Positions 11,897-25,442 of a DNA stretch of 64,000 bases are shown here, in pieces. The stretch is from Acanthacorydalis orientalis (lineage: Eukaryota > Arthropoda > Insecta > Megaloptera > Corydalidae). The stretch is from assembly GCA_034766995.1 (NCBI GenBank), contig CM068315.1, positions 38,242,318 through 38,306,317 on the forward strand, written 5' to 3'. The translations under genes and the position numbers were made by a program. Each line of letters starts with the position of its first letter. Positions within the stretch are counted from its first letter, which is position 1. The notes under the pieces were generated by a model. The model searched no databases and was not told the origin of the DNA. It saw nothing but the letters and a program-made list of their open reading frames with translations.

Positions 11897-13232
11897 CGTT
11901 ACCTAACAATAACTAGAATCCAAAATGTACTTAATATACAAAGTGATAATACTTATGTACACATTCTTAAGTTTTGCATGAACGGTTTTTCGCAATTATA
12001 ATCAAGATATCAAATGCACACATTTTAAATATTTTTTTATTTTTAAAGGAATGAGCGACATAATTTAATGTTTTTAATCAATTCACACGACTTTATCATA
12101 TAAATTATCGACGTGTTCTTTTTTTTTAATCCGTGCTTACACTCTTAAAGTACAGCATTGCTAGTAGAAAAGCGTGATAGTGCAATAAAAAACACAATAA
12201 TAATTTTGATAAAACGAAACTTTCGTGGAGATTTGGTGTGTCTGTATTTGTGCGAGAAAAATCATTTTTAATTATATTATTAGTCAAAGTAAACAAGTAA
12301 TGTTATCAAGGCTATTTCCTCTTCCTAGTAAATATACTATGTTGTAAATTGATAAATAAATGTAAAAACTAAAAGGAAACGTTTCGTTGTTAATTTTTAT
12401 AATCAAAACATCAATGTAATAAAAGGTATTCTTAGAGATAATTCAATTTAGTATCGGAAGTCATTTTTATATGTCATTTTACACATGTTCGCTAAACACT
12501 AATAAGATTTTTTACTATTGTTTAAAGTATTACAAATAAATCAAGGTATTTGAATGTTAACAAAATTTATACCTTACAATGGCTTGTACAAGAACTCGAC
12601 ATCTTTACTGTTTTCTAACAATAAATTGGAATTAAAAAATCAATGCGAAATGAACAAATATAGTTCAAAAATTGTTTTTAAATTGAATACAATCATTTAG
12701 AAATAATTTGATACCTGAATAATTATGAATTATAAAGATAAAAATAAGTATAGGTCAAACAGTTTGAAATAATCATTAATTTTATAAAATATCACTTGCA
12801 TCATAGTGTTAAATTCGAATTACTCAGTTCGACTGTATTATCATATACTGAAAACATTAATTAACTTTACTTCACAAAGAATGATCAACATATCAAATTA
12901 AATATATCGAATTTCAATGGAAACAAATATAATTTTTAATTCCTGAATCAGAACTCAATAAAAAGACAAAAAAAATAAATCGACAATATTATGTACATGT
13001 ACTATTTTTAAAGGAAAGAGTATTCGAACTCTACGTTATATTATCGTAAATTCAATGTCATAAAAATTGGAGCATTGATCGTATAGACTTGAGAAAGCGT
13101 GTCAGATAAATTAATTGATTAAACTATAACCTTTGAGTATGTATATATATATATTTTAATATGGCCCATAAAAAAACAATTATTGCATAGAGCATACACA
13201 TTGTTATCAAATCAAATTTGATACTAAGTAAT

Positions 13233-13236
<4 letters not shown>

Positions 13237-13298
<62 letters not shown>
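13237..13298. repeat. (TA)n microsatellite
   Basis: About 62 bp of pure TA. Confidence 0.95.
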
Positions 13299-13302
<4 letters not shown>

Positions 13303-14130
13303 CAATATTACAAGTTTTAAAAAATAATTAGTTAAAATGAAAAATATATTTTAAATCAAATTAATAATGAATTATAAACTTCATAAAGCAATTACATTTA
13401 CAATAGTCATTCACAATAATCTATATGATTATGTGTAAACTGATTTATATTTTTTTGAATAAAAATAACGTCATGCAAGATAACTTGATAATTTCTAAAT
13501 ATAGTTAATTGGAAAAATCTAGAATTTATATTAAGAATTAAAGTAATTAATTTGATGTATTTCATTATTACAATCTTTAGATATATAATAAATAATAGTA
13601 ATGTTCATATATATATATAAATTAAAAAATTAATTTTGTACTTATATTATTCACGGTTCATTAAGATTCTATATTAAAATAATTGTAATTTAAATTCGAA
13701 AAATTCAGTTTACTCATCGAAATGGGGGCATTAAAACTTTAAATTATTAACATATTGTACACTGGTCACGCCATTGGAGCTGTTTTGTTTCCAAACGTAC
13801 ACCTATTAAGCCAAAATAATTAGTTATTTTCAATGAAGTGCGACCTTATGCAGCGACCATTTATGCAGATTTGATTATATTCTTTGATATATAATCAAGT
13901 ATTTATTACTACTTCCTTATACTTCTAGTAATCGTAATAATAAAAGCATTGAATATATTTAGGTGTACAAATTAATTCCCTACATTTAAACTGAATCAAT
14001 CATAACTCTGTTTTAAATTAATATATTTTCTCATCGTTTTAGGATTTTGAAGTGCCACCATTAATATTTAAAAACACTATATATCTTGGCCTAGTAAATG
14101 GTATAACCTCACAAAACAATAATGAATACA

Positions 14131-15069
14131 ACGGCGTCCGATAAACAGCATATTAGGCATTGGATATTTTTCGTATTCCAGTTGAAAGTTTGTTTATTCA
14201 TTTTTGGAAAATGATGTTATGACGCATAAAATATGCAAAAAATGGTTTCAAAGGTTTCGGAGTAGTGATTTTCATCGTTTCAATCGAAAAGTCCCGGATA
14301 ACCGAAAAAATCTGAAGACGAGCATCTCTAAGTGAAAAATCCGCTCAGACTAAACAGGAAGTCACTCAAATACTCGGAATTACCCAACAAGCAATTTCCT
14401 ATCGTCTACATGGGCTGGGAAAAATGCAAAAGCTACGCCTATAGATTCCACATGAGTTCAGTCTGGAAAACAAAGACAGAAGATACGATAAGGTTATGTC
14501 CCCGCTAACAAGGTTCACAAGGATGGATTTTTTGCATAAAGTCATAACCGAGGATAAAAGATGAGTTTTGTATGACAATCTCAAGAGCCGAAGAACATGG
14601 CTTATCAACTCCGACATTAAGTGTGTGGTATATGAGTTGTTCGAACCTGGCCAGACTGTAAATTCAGAGCGTTACCAACAACAGCTCATCCATTTCTGTA
14701 AAAAATTAAAGAAAAAAAGACCATTCACTGGTGATCGTTCCCTCACCAGTGAATGGTCTTTTTTTCTACGTAAGTCATTTTGAAGCATTGCACAACTTTC
14801 AGCCACACGTCGCGAAAAAGACTAAAGATGTTATTTGTTCGTTGGGCTGGGAAGTTCTCCCTCGTGCGGCATATTCATTGAACGTAGCCTCACCAGATTA
14901 TCACTTGTTTCGGTCGCTCCACCAGCATCACCTGGCTGATGCCCATTTCATGACAATCGAAGAGATCCGAAAATGCATTGACGACTTCATTAACTCAAAA
15001 CCGTCATATTTTTTTTTGAGAAGGGGTTCATCAATTACCCAACAGATGAAGCAAAGTTACACAAAATAA
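14131..15069 (+). pseudogene. mariner transposase pseudogene
   Basis: The reading frame is interrupted by stops and frameshifts. Recognisable in order are an N-terminal helix-turn-helix start (ASDKQHIRHWIFFVFQLK, initiator ATG changed to ACG), the first catalytic region (ITEDKR.VLYDN, close to the family's TGDEKWVLYDN), a gap after RRTWLINSD, then YELFEPGQTV...YQQQL, then HNFQPHVAKKTKD where the family has HDNARPHVAK, and finally ASPDYHLFRSL with the third catalytic Asp. The second catalytic Asp is lost. Just upstream of it an inverted duplication replaces the normal sequence. The C-terminus IEEIRKCIDDFINSKP is well kept. Confidence 0.85.
14710..14767. repeat. perfect 25-bp inverted repeat inside mariner transposase
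   Basis: Arms at 14710-14734 and 14743-14767 are exact reverse complements separated by 8 bases (TCGTTCCC). The right arm replaces transposase coding sequence expected before the HDNA motif, so it looks like a local inverted duplication. Confidence 0.9.
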
Positions 15070-16528
15070 TGGGGGATATTTTAAGGATTGATATATATTC
15101 CATTTTTTCGTAAATAAACTTTCATTTTCTACAAAAAAAAGGAACCAAATTAATTTGTACACCTAATATAATATATATTTTAATTTATAACATTTTATAA
15201 AATGTATTACAATTATATTAAGCAAAAATGAGAGGGATGGGATGCTATTATTAACACAAATAGATTAAAAAAGGTATAACATTTTCATTTTAATCGAATA
15301 GTTTTTTTGTTTGAATTAATTCAGTATATCATGTTTTCTATTTTTAAGTAAATATGATGTAATTGTTAATATTATTTTAAGAATTATAATGCTTCATATA
15401 TTTACTTGTAAATTGATTAGATATGTGTTCATGTTTAAATAAACAATACAAAATAAATATGTTGAAACGCTCAATTAATAGTCACGTATGTTTTTTAGTA
15501 TTATTAAACATATAATAATAAATAAAAAACTGACAGTATTTAACAAAATATTAAACAGTTTTTGTGTATTGTTCCTTATTCATTCTTTCTGTTAATTTGT
15601 TTTTCTATTACGCACAATTATTAAAAGCAGCTGAATTCTATTTTCAAATAAGTATATTCTGATACTTTAAAATTCAATTCATTTAATAAATAAACAAGAT
15701 TGTATTTTTTAAAAGATAAGAATCTCTGATAGAGCAAATTATACAGAATTAATGATGAGACTAATTCAAACTGAATACATTTATTATTTATAACAACTAG
15801 CAATGGTTGTTTTTTTAAAATATAAATTTAATTTTTTAAAATATTCTTCCACTAAATTTTTAAGTGATTTTCAAGAAATTTAAATGTATATATTTTTAAT
15901 ATTACCTGATTTTATAATGAACTGTACAATGCTTTTGATAACTTAAAAATTAAATACGAGCTTTTTAACGGATTTAAATAATATTAAAAATATTTTAATC
16001 AGAATGTTATATAAGTTGAATTACAATCAGTTATAAAGTTACGAATATGAGAATACAGATGCAAAGATGATTTATGAGATAGACTGTATTAAAAATTGAA
16101 ATTCAGATTAATGTCACAAATGCAATAATACTCTTCTGATAGTTTAATTAACATATTTATGTCAGTCACAGTAGAACTGATACATCCAAAAAATCAAAAG
16201 GAACATAATTCATTAATTTATTTTCTAAATAGATCGATTTTCTGCACACAAAAACATTTCATAAACCACAAACAACATAAATACTGATACATTATTTAGA
16301 TAATGGACATAACTCTAATCAAAAAAAGGATTTTGAATTTTATGACGTTTATTAAATCGCGTATGGTACTATTTGATAAATGATTTAATAAAAATCATTT
16401 GAGTTATTAAGCTGTAAAAATTGTAAAGTTATCAAAACATATAAGAAGTTGCTAGTTTGAAATCATATATTTTTTAGTTCAAATATAATTTGTAATATAC
16501 TTTAATCATTTATTATTAGGAATAAATA

Positions 16529-16606
<78 letters not shown>
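16529..16606. repeat. (TA)n-(CA)n-(TA)n microsatellite
   Basis: Two TA arrays are separated by ACACACACACAC. Confidence 0.9.
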
Positions 16607-16609
<3 letters not shown>

Positions 16610-16869
16610 GTATCTAATTTTTTATCAGTTAATACATGCATATATTAGTAAAAATATAACTTTATTAAAGAATATAAATATGTTAATAAAATTTTAAATA
16701 ATATTTTTATACACGATTTTTTTTCAATTATCAGTAGCTAAAAAATAGATAATACAAAAAATATGCTAAGATATTAACATTTTCATAAAAAAAATAATAC
16801 ACCATACTGACTTTTTATCAAGATATCTAATAATTGATTACTGAGTATTATGATATAATATCTAATGTT

Positions 16870-16974
<105 letters not shown>

Positions 16975-18940
16975 ACGCCTATCAAAATAGATAATCTCCA
17001 ATTATTCAACATTTGGATAAAGATTTTTTACGATGTTAATTCATTTGCAAAAATTAATTAGTCATTGGGTTAATAAATATTATAAATGAAGATATATTAT
17101 CATGTTTTAGAGTTTATATTAAAATTGTAAACAAAAAATCGTCATTATTTGAGAGAATATATCATAAATAGTATCTATACTAACATTTATGAATTGGAAA
17201 ATTATTTGTTATACTCGAAATAAAAAAGGGTTTTCGGTGATTTTAAACTGATATATAATATGTACAACATTTTTATTAATACTATAAATGTTTTTACTGA
17301 TTTGTATCTCAGCATTCAGTTATCTATTAGCACGGTATCATAATTCAGTGAACATGTCAAAATAATTTCTTTTAATATCGAGTAAAATAAGTAAACCAAT
17401 AGATGTAATCAAATAAGAAACTTGCAATATAATTATAGAGTATAGGTGCAGTTTATTGAATAGAAATAAAATACACTTTGTAATAACACAAACGGAGATG
17501 CATATTTTTTAATAATCTGAAACCGGTTTGTTGATAGCGGTTACATTTTATTTATAAAATTACATTATCACGAAAAATTATCTACTTATAAATAATGTTA
17601 TACATCGGCTAAAGTACAAATCACGATATAAAAACAAACTTATACGCAACAATTAATGCAAATTATTACATAGACCGATGACAATTGCCCCCGGCTGATA
17701 ATAGAATCAGTAAAGACACTGTGTCAAAACAATCGTTTTAAATGTATATAAGATCATATGATCTGCTCAAACGTTAATAACAATCTATTATTACATTGGC
17801 AAATATTTGAATCGACATCATTCATTCATGAAATGTATTATGAAAAGGGTTGAAAACAAGATTTGAAACACATCTGCTATATCCACCTACAGAAGAAATT
17901 TGCTGGCTGCAGTGTGTGTATTCTTTTAAGTGAAATGGGTGGGGAGCGACAGAAATTTCAAAATAAAATGTTTTATAATCATTGCACTCACCCGGAAGAA
18001 GTTTAATTATTGTTGCAGTGATTCCTAATAGTTGAACTTTCGGCAAATTTCAATCAAAACATTTATATATGCAACAACAACACCGACAACACAATTCTAA
18101 TACACACATGAAGCACGTAGCCTGCTATGTGCAGACGCCATATTTCAACTTTTGCAGGTTAGCCACAACACGCATAGACTTCTATCGTGGTTACCTATGC
18201 AATTTTGTTGCGATATAAATGCGTTTGTATTAAAGTTACGTAATAGCCCGCCCATGAACAAAATACATTAATAAACATACTGGCTTTCAATTACAAAAAT
18301 ATAATTAGTCTTATATTTACAGAACATGAATTCTAGGTAAGTTTTTATTTACAATGCTTAGTATAATACATATTGCAAGTTTATTGATTTACTAGCGAGA
18401 AGTTCATTTAAGATAATCAGCATTTAGAGTTTTTAGAAGGAAAAGTATGATTTATACAAGCTAAAGAGAGATAAAACAAAAACACATCAATTTTAAGTTT
18501 GCCATTCAAACGAATCGAACCAATCAAATTTTTTAAACAGCTGATCTAAACATAACCCTATTTTGCTATAATTCCTAAATACAAAAACATTGGAATTGTT
18601 TTCTATAAATAAATGACAAAATCTTATCGTAGGATTTTATAATAATAAAGAAGACAATGTATAAATAATGCCCAAATACTTGTTTCAGTTTAGAATCAAA
18701 CCCTTCGTTCCTATGACGTCTACATATAATTAACTATAACTGTATAGTATGCCAGACAAACACGAATCGATTACGAATATTTTAACACTAGACAGTGAAG
18801 TCAGCAATGTTATGAAGTCATTTGACTTGTCAATTGTATTCGTCATAATGTTTTTTTTTGATATCATATTAAGTAAAGTGCATTAAGTATATATGTTATA
18901 AAAGTGCATTGTTTCGTTGAAAATATAAAAGGGTAATAAA

Positions 18941-18964
18941 ATGGCAGACGCGGATCGTGAACTC
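18941..18964 (+). CDS. Pdk1: Pdk1 coding exon 1 (8 codons, MADADREL)
   Basis: ATGGCAGACGCGG follows AATAAA and the exon ends CTC|GTAAGT, a consensus donor. It is phase 0, which matches exon 2. The distance to exon 2 makes this exon less certain than the rest; transcription probably starts just upstream. Confidence 0.65.
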
Positions 18965-19024
18965 GTAAGTCATAAAATAGGACAAATCATAACCCTAAAT
19001 ATACATATACATACATACACACAC

Positions 19025-19091
<67 letters not shown>

Positions 19092-20770
19092 CCTCTTTCC
19101 TATACCCTATAATGTTTTTAATATTGTCAGCAAATGTTATTCATTCTCCAAAAGTAATGAATACATTATTTATATTTTTTCCAAATATATTCCCTTGTAA
19201 AACAATATCGATTAAGTTAATACTAGTTTCAATACGGTTTTATTCATCATGAAGTACGTTTTTGTAAATAACTATAAGACTGATCAAATTTCAATAAACG
19301 GCAAAGTTATATAATTACAAAAGGATTATTTATACTGTTTGTGTATATTCGTGCGTTTTGACATTTAAATCGTAAAAAAGTATATTTTAACATAGTATTA
19401 TGAAGGAAGTTAATTGCATTATTTTGTTTTTATATGTTTCATTAGCAACAATTATTTTTTCAATTTTTTACTAACTAAATCCTCCCCACGAAGTTTTGTA
19501 TGTATGTATAAATGAATGTATACATGATATATAAATATATATATATATATATGTGCACGTCAGTCTTTGAAGATCTAGTGTTGAATAAATCTTTTAAATT
19601 CCTCTCAATTTAAACGACCTATAGTCTTTTTTTCCACACTTTTCCAGTGCCTAATATCCGTATCTCATCTATTCATTACCAGTTTTTAAGATATTTTTAT
19701 ATTCATTGGTTTCCATTCAGTACTTTCTATCGTCAAAGTACTTTTTCACTTTTTATTCTTCTTATTTTCTGTTATTTATTTGTTTTTATATTCATCATAT
19801 TCAGTGGCGAGTTATCCTATAGGCAGAAAGGGCAATTGCCTCGAGCCCCTACCAACAGAGAGGGGCCCAAACCAATATTTTATAAACTCATTACTGTAAT
19901 ACAACATTGTACATGGAGCTTTCTAATTCAATTTTGCCTGGGTCCCATGAAGTTATAACGCGCCACTGATCATATTCTTATGCTAATTGTTCTTGTTACT
20001 CTTGATCTAACATTTTTGCATATCTCTGTATTATCAAATCTGAATATCTGAAGTATTAGTATTAATGACAGAAGTTTTGCTTTGATAGAAAAGAGATAAA
20101 AGTATATGTTAATCGATTTTTTTATCTTTAAATAAAGTAGAATCTTTGATTTAATTTTGAACTAGGTATTCTTCAGTCATTGGTTACTCTGACGGAGTTT
20201 TTAGATAATAAGTGTATTACAACAATTATAAGCAAAGAGACTGCAGGCTAATTATTTATTGCAATAACAGAAGAAAAGCACAGTAAAGAAATTTGACGAA
20301 TTGCATTTCCGTTCTTAAATTTTTTTCATTTATAATCTTTAATAGAAATTTAGATATATGATTTTCGTCGATTTAATGTTTATTATTTGCATTATACAAA
20401 CATTCAGGTTGATACGCAAAAACTGTGTACTGAAATTTTATGACAATTTCTTATTGTACACTACAAAGTTCTGTCACTGTGATTGAAGTCTCTTTCACAA
20501 ATGATTTTTTTTTCATTCCATGAACTACAAAAAACAAATTTTGGTAAAAAATGTTCAATAAATCATTACTGATCATTGTTTATTGTTGCTTATGCACATT
20601 TCGATGGAAATTCCCTTATCTTAAGAGCGCTAGGATACAGGAAAATCGTGAAAATATTTTTTTGGCTTTTTTGCGATTTAAATATTTATCTGTATATTTT
20701 ATATTCAATTTTAATTATTTTAGTTTCTCTCTTTTTATATATCTGTATGTATGTATGTGTGTGTGTGTGC

Positions 20771-20847
<77 letters not shown>

Positions 20848-23800
20848 CACGTATAGAAAAAGTGTATATTTGTGTGTGAGCGTTTATTTATGTTTGTAAC
20901 GTCATTATGCTATCTGAAATAAATTAAAATCACAAACAATACGCTATTAAAATGTCACATTTATATTTATTTAGATACATTTAGTACGTCATACCAGTAT
21001 CGAAAAAATTACATGCAATTAATATCAATGAAACTAAAAATAAACAATCAGAATTATGTAAATATTAAATAATACTACCTTTGATTGTTGTACTAATAAA
21101 TTTAAAATTGTATATAATTATTATTTTAATTAAATAATGAAGGTTAATTTTTATTCTACAATTAAATAATTATTTGCAATTATCGTATTTAATGTTTTAT
21201 AACATGAAGTGCATTAAATTCCATGATTAGAATAGATTTTTTCAACTGATGATGTTTTTTACGAAATCTATTCATGTTATTTTGAATTTTGTACGTTACA
21301 TAAAATATTTCCATATATACGTTTATACTATAAACTTTTTTATTGTGAATAACGTTGTAATGTAATTCGGTAGTCTATAGGCGAAAGAGATTTAAGTCTA
21401 ATTTTGAAAATTTTAGGTTTCAATGACACTGTGCGTATTTTTTTTACCCCTCTTCAAATGTAGAAAAGATATTTCGATATAAATATAACTGATTTAGACT
21501 TAAACTTCTTTTATATTGGAAACTTATTGCATACATAATTGTTATTTGCAAGAAATTAAATAAAATATAAAGTTCAGTCCTCAAAACCACAGAAAACTGA
21601 CCTAAACCTCTTTAAATTATGATCACAGACCTAATAACGAAAAATAAAATTGAACTGTCGACATACTTATATTCATGGCTAATTATAAACGTAAGGGTAT
21701 GCCGTGCCATTAATAGCTCTTCTAATAGTATTTACACGAAATATATGTCATTAACATTTTATTTCATATATTCATCTTATGTGTGTCTAAAAAAGAATGC
21801 AGTTTGAGATATTAGGGATATAATTTTGGTACAAATATTCAGTATTAATTTTTAAAATAAATAATTCAGTTTATGTATATACAATTAATTAATTGGTTTT
21901 TATATTATTGAATTATACGAATAATACGAAAGCCTACAATTTATTTCAGTAGCACATATTCCCAAATGCCTGTAACCATACTGAACTATATGTACGCCTT
22001 AAAATTCAAATATTTAATTTTCATAAATGAAATTTTCACCCTTTTATAAACCACATTTTCTTATAAAACAGTTCTGACGCTGGTCAAGAATTCTTTTTGT
22101 ATTCTCCAAACCACAGCAAAATTCTTTTTTGATGTGGTTTTTGGTCGAAGGAAAAAGTCATTTGTGAAAGAAACACATTTTTTTCTGATCAAAAATATTA
22201 AATTGATTGTTGATCATTTTGAATGTTGCCTATGTATTCTCATAGATGATTGGTTGGTTATTGGGGTTTTAGGCCGCTTTCTAAGCTCATTAGCGCTCGA
22301 GTATACTCATAGAAATACCATCTTTATGAAGCGTTAAAGTACAGAAATATCCTTGTTTTTATTGTGAACTTTTTCTGTATCTTGCTACTCGGGCGGAGGG
22401 GGTGATGGAATGCCGACGAAATGCTCATATACAATCAAAATGATTAATAATCAATTGTTTAATATTCAATACCGAAAATTGTTCAATACCGAAAACTTTA
22501 TTATAACGAATTAATTTCATCAATAAAATCTATCCATCTAATCTATATTATTTTGTTTTTTTTTTCATATGTCTATCAAACTTTAAAATCATTGTAAAAT
22601 AATAATAAAAAAAACATACAAATTCACATGTAGTTTTCTATAAATATAATCTGTTGTAATTGAAGAAAAAAATGACGTATCATCTAGTATGTCACACGTC
22701 ATTACTGCAAACTAATTACGAACATACCACAAGGTAATACGTCAATCTTTGTACATCAAACGAACAGTAAACATATGTGGTAATCTACAAAAAACAATAG
22801 ATTTGTGAGGTATTTCTGCGAAACAATTTATAAATACGTATATGTGTGAACGTGTTCGTAAATTATCAATTTATTCAGTGATATAATAACAATAATACAA
22901 CTACGTTTCTCTTTAATCGCGCACAACGTTTGTACCGTCCGGACTGAACGGTTAGAAATTTGAAATCTATTTAAAACAAATTTCCTCTGTTTTTAACACA
23001 TTTGGTTAATTTTTTTTGCGATACTCGCAAATGTAATTTCTATTTAGTCATTCACATTAATCAGTATTGTTGGTTTGGTTTCTTTGCTGTTTGTATACAA
23101 ATATTTACATTGTGTTTATGTTTTGAAAATATATAAATAAATATTACGAAATAGCTATACTGTTTTATTTAACTATTTGTATCTCGAATGTATTTTCTTA
23201 CATTATGTGTGTGTTGTGTAATTAACAATGATGTGTTGTAATTATCTAAAGACTATTTTAAGACATAATAAAAATGGACAGAAGAAGGTCTGAGTTTTTA
23301 ATATAAATTAATACAACTTTTAGATAATATTTTTTAACCGATTTTTTATTTAATGTCCCGCTCCATATATTTAAGGATTAAAATGTTATGTTGTTCAGAT
23401 CACTGATTGATCAGAATTTTAACCCCAAACAAAAAGATTTAACGCAATAGAACGTATTTTATTGAGTACTTGCAGATATTTTATTAGTTAAAGAATCATC
23501 ATTTACATAATATTTATTTTTTTCTATAAAAAGAATATATTACTTTTTTTTGATCAAATGTATTGATCGTTTTTGACTGTTTCTTATGCGCATTTGGATG
23601 CCATTACTCTCAGAGCGCTAAGGTATAAAAAATGGTTTGATATGAAATTTTTTTTGTGATTTGTGCAGTAGGAGAATTATTCACGTGTGAAAGAGAATTT
23701 AGTTATATTACCAGAATCAGTCGCTAATGTTTTTGGTGGTCGTCGTGTCCTTAAACCCTACATAACTAAATACATTTCCAGAACTGTTTTACGAGAAAAA

Positions 23801-24643
23801 TATATTAATTTAAATTATGATTTTCCTTGTTCATTTTAAGTTTTATCAAAAGTATAAACCAAAACATGATTGAACAAATAATTGTTAATTGATACAATTA
23901 TAACAACTATAATTGATACAATTAATTATAGCAAGTACTAATGATTTCAGTTATTGATAAATTATTTACTTTAAAATGGTATAAGGTAGATTCCAGTTTC
24001 TTGCTGGACTTCCAGTTTACAGTCACTCGTACAAAATATTGGATGTAATAATATAATAGATATTTTATCGAAACTTAGATTAATGTGAAAACAAATGTAT
24101 GTTTATTTGTACAGAAACCAACTCATAGATTATAAATGTTTCTTAATTCATATTTTGTGCGTAGGGCCCTATTAACGTATCTGTTCTATTTAATTCCTTA
24201 GGAGTATTTTATTTGATCTAATATTTAAGCCAATTAAAAAAATACTCCACTTGTTTTTTTTTTTTTTAAACTGCAATGTGTCTAAATTTATTCAATGAAT
24301 TAAAAAAATTAAATACTATAAATTAATTTCAATAATTCACTTATTTTTTAAAAAATAAAATTAATGTATATATTCCAAAAATTATAATTATATTTTTTGT
24401 GAGATTTTAGAAAAATATTATTCCATTCCTTTTTAGTTTGAGATCAGTATTTACTCACCGATTTTATATAAAAAAAATGTTTTTGTTTTGTAAATAAATT
24501 TATATGAATTAATTAAACTATTATCATTTTTTAAAAATTAATTTAACGTTTTAATTCATGGAATGAAATGCCTTTTTTTAAATATACACAATAGTAATTG
24601 TATATTAATACAAATACTAATTGATGTATTATCTAATTAATAC

Positions 24644-24723
<80 letters not shown>

Positions 24724-25399
24724 ATTATTATTATTATTACAATTTCATTAGTATGTTTTTTTATTATTATTATTCTGTATTATAAGTTTTAAAATATTTT
24801 TAAATAAGAAAAAAATGTAATGCTAAAAATATTATAACAATTATCATGTAATATAAATTCAATCGTTATACGCATTAGCTGTTATCTCCTCTGTCTATTT
24901 TTATCTGTTCAAATAATATTTTTCCTCATAACAATCTCTGTTTTATATTTTAATACAAATTTAAAAAATATATTTTGATTTCATTACTGCAGTGTTATTT
25001 ATTTACACTGATCTGTTTAAAAATTCAATTGTTTAATAACTATTGTTGGTTCTTTAAATACTACTTAAAATATTTTGCAGTACTTAAACACACATTTACT
25101 ATTAATCTTGTGTGTGTATACATACCTTTTAACTTAAGATCTTCATTTTTTAATTTAGTATGTTAATCAAACAGAAATTTACTTATTATTTTACATTACT
25201 TCCTTTTTTGTATTGATGTGTAATTATGTGTGCATTGGGATTTTTTTTGTTAAATGCAATAAAATATAAGTAATTCAATTATTTGGTTGTTTTATTTTTT
25301 AAATAATTCTTTTCATTTTTGATTTCTGTAATAATCAATTAGTCTGCAAATAAATTAATATTAGTTTTTTATATCAAATATATAAATTTTTTGAATTTG

Positions 25400-25442
<43 letters not shown>

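Larger units (their letters stand above)
9426..13957. other. AT-rich non-coding stretch with many TA arrays
   Basis: No gene is visible. A GC-richer piece at about 9735-9900 and another at 11560-11760 have no recognisable coding content. Pure TA arrays lie at about 10170-10229, 10279-10332, 10631-10670, 10905-10949, 11424-11469, 11847-11890 and 13237-13298. Confidence 0.6.
13958..15166 (+). mobile_element. mariner element, nearly full length but decayed
   Basis: The 1.2-kb element is bounded by almost perfect inverted repeats starting TTAGGTGTACAAATTAATT and sits at TA dinucleotides, as expected for mariner. Its + strand carries a broken transposase. Length is slightly below the usual 1.3 kb because of small deletions. 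Two short derivatives of the same family are in this window (5967-6472 and 47585-48103). Confidence 0.9.
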
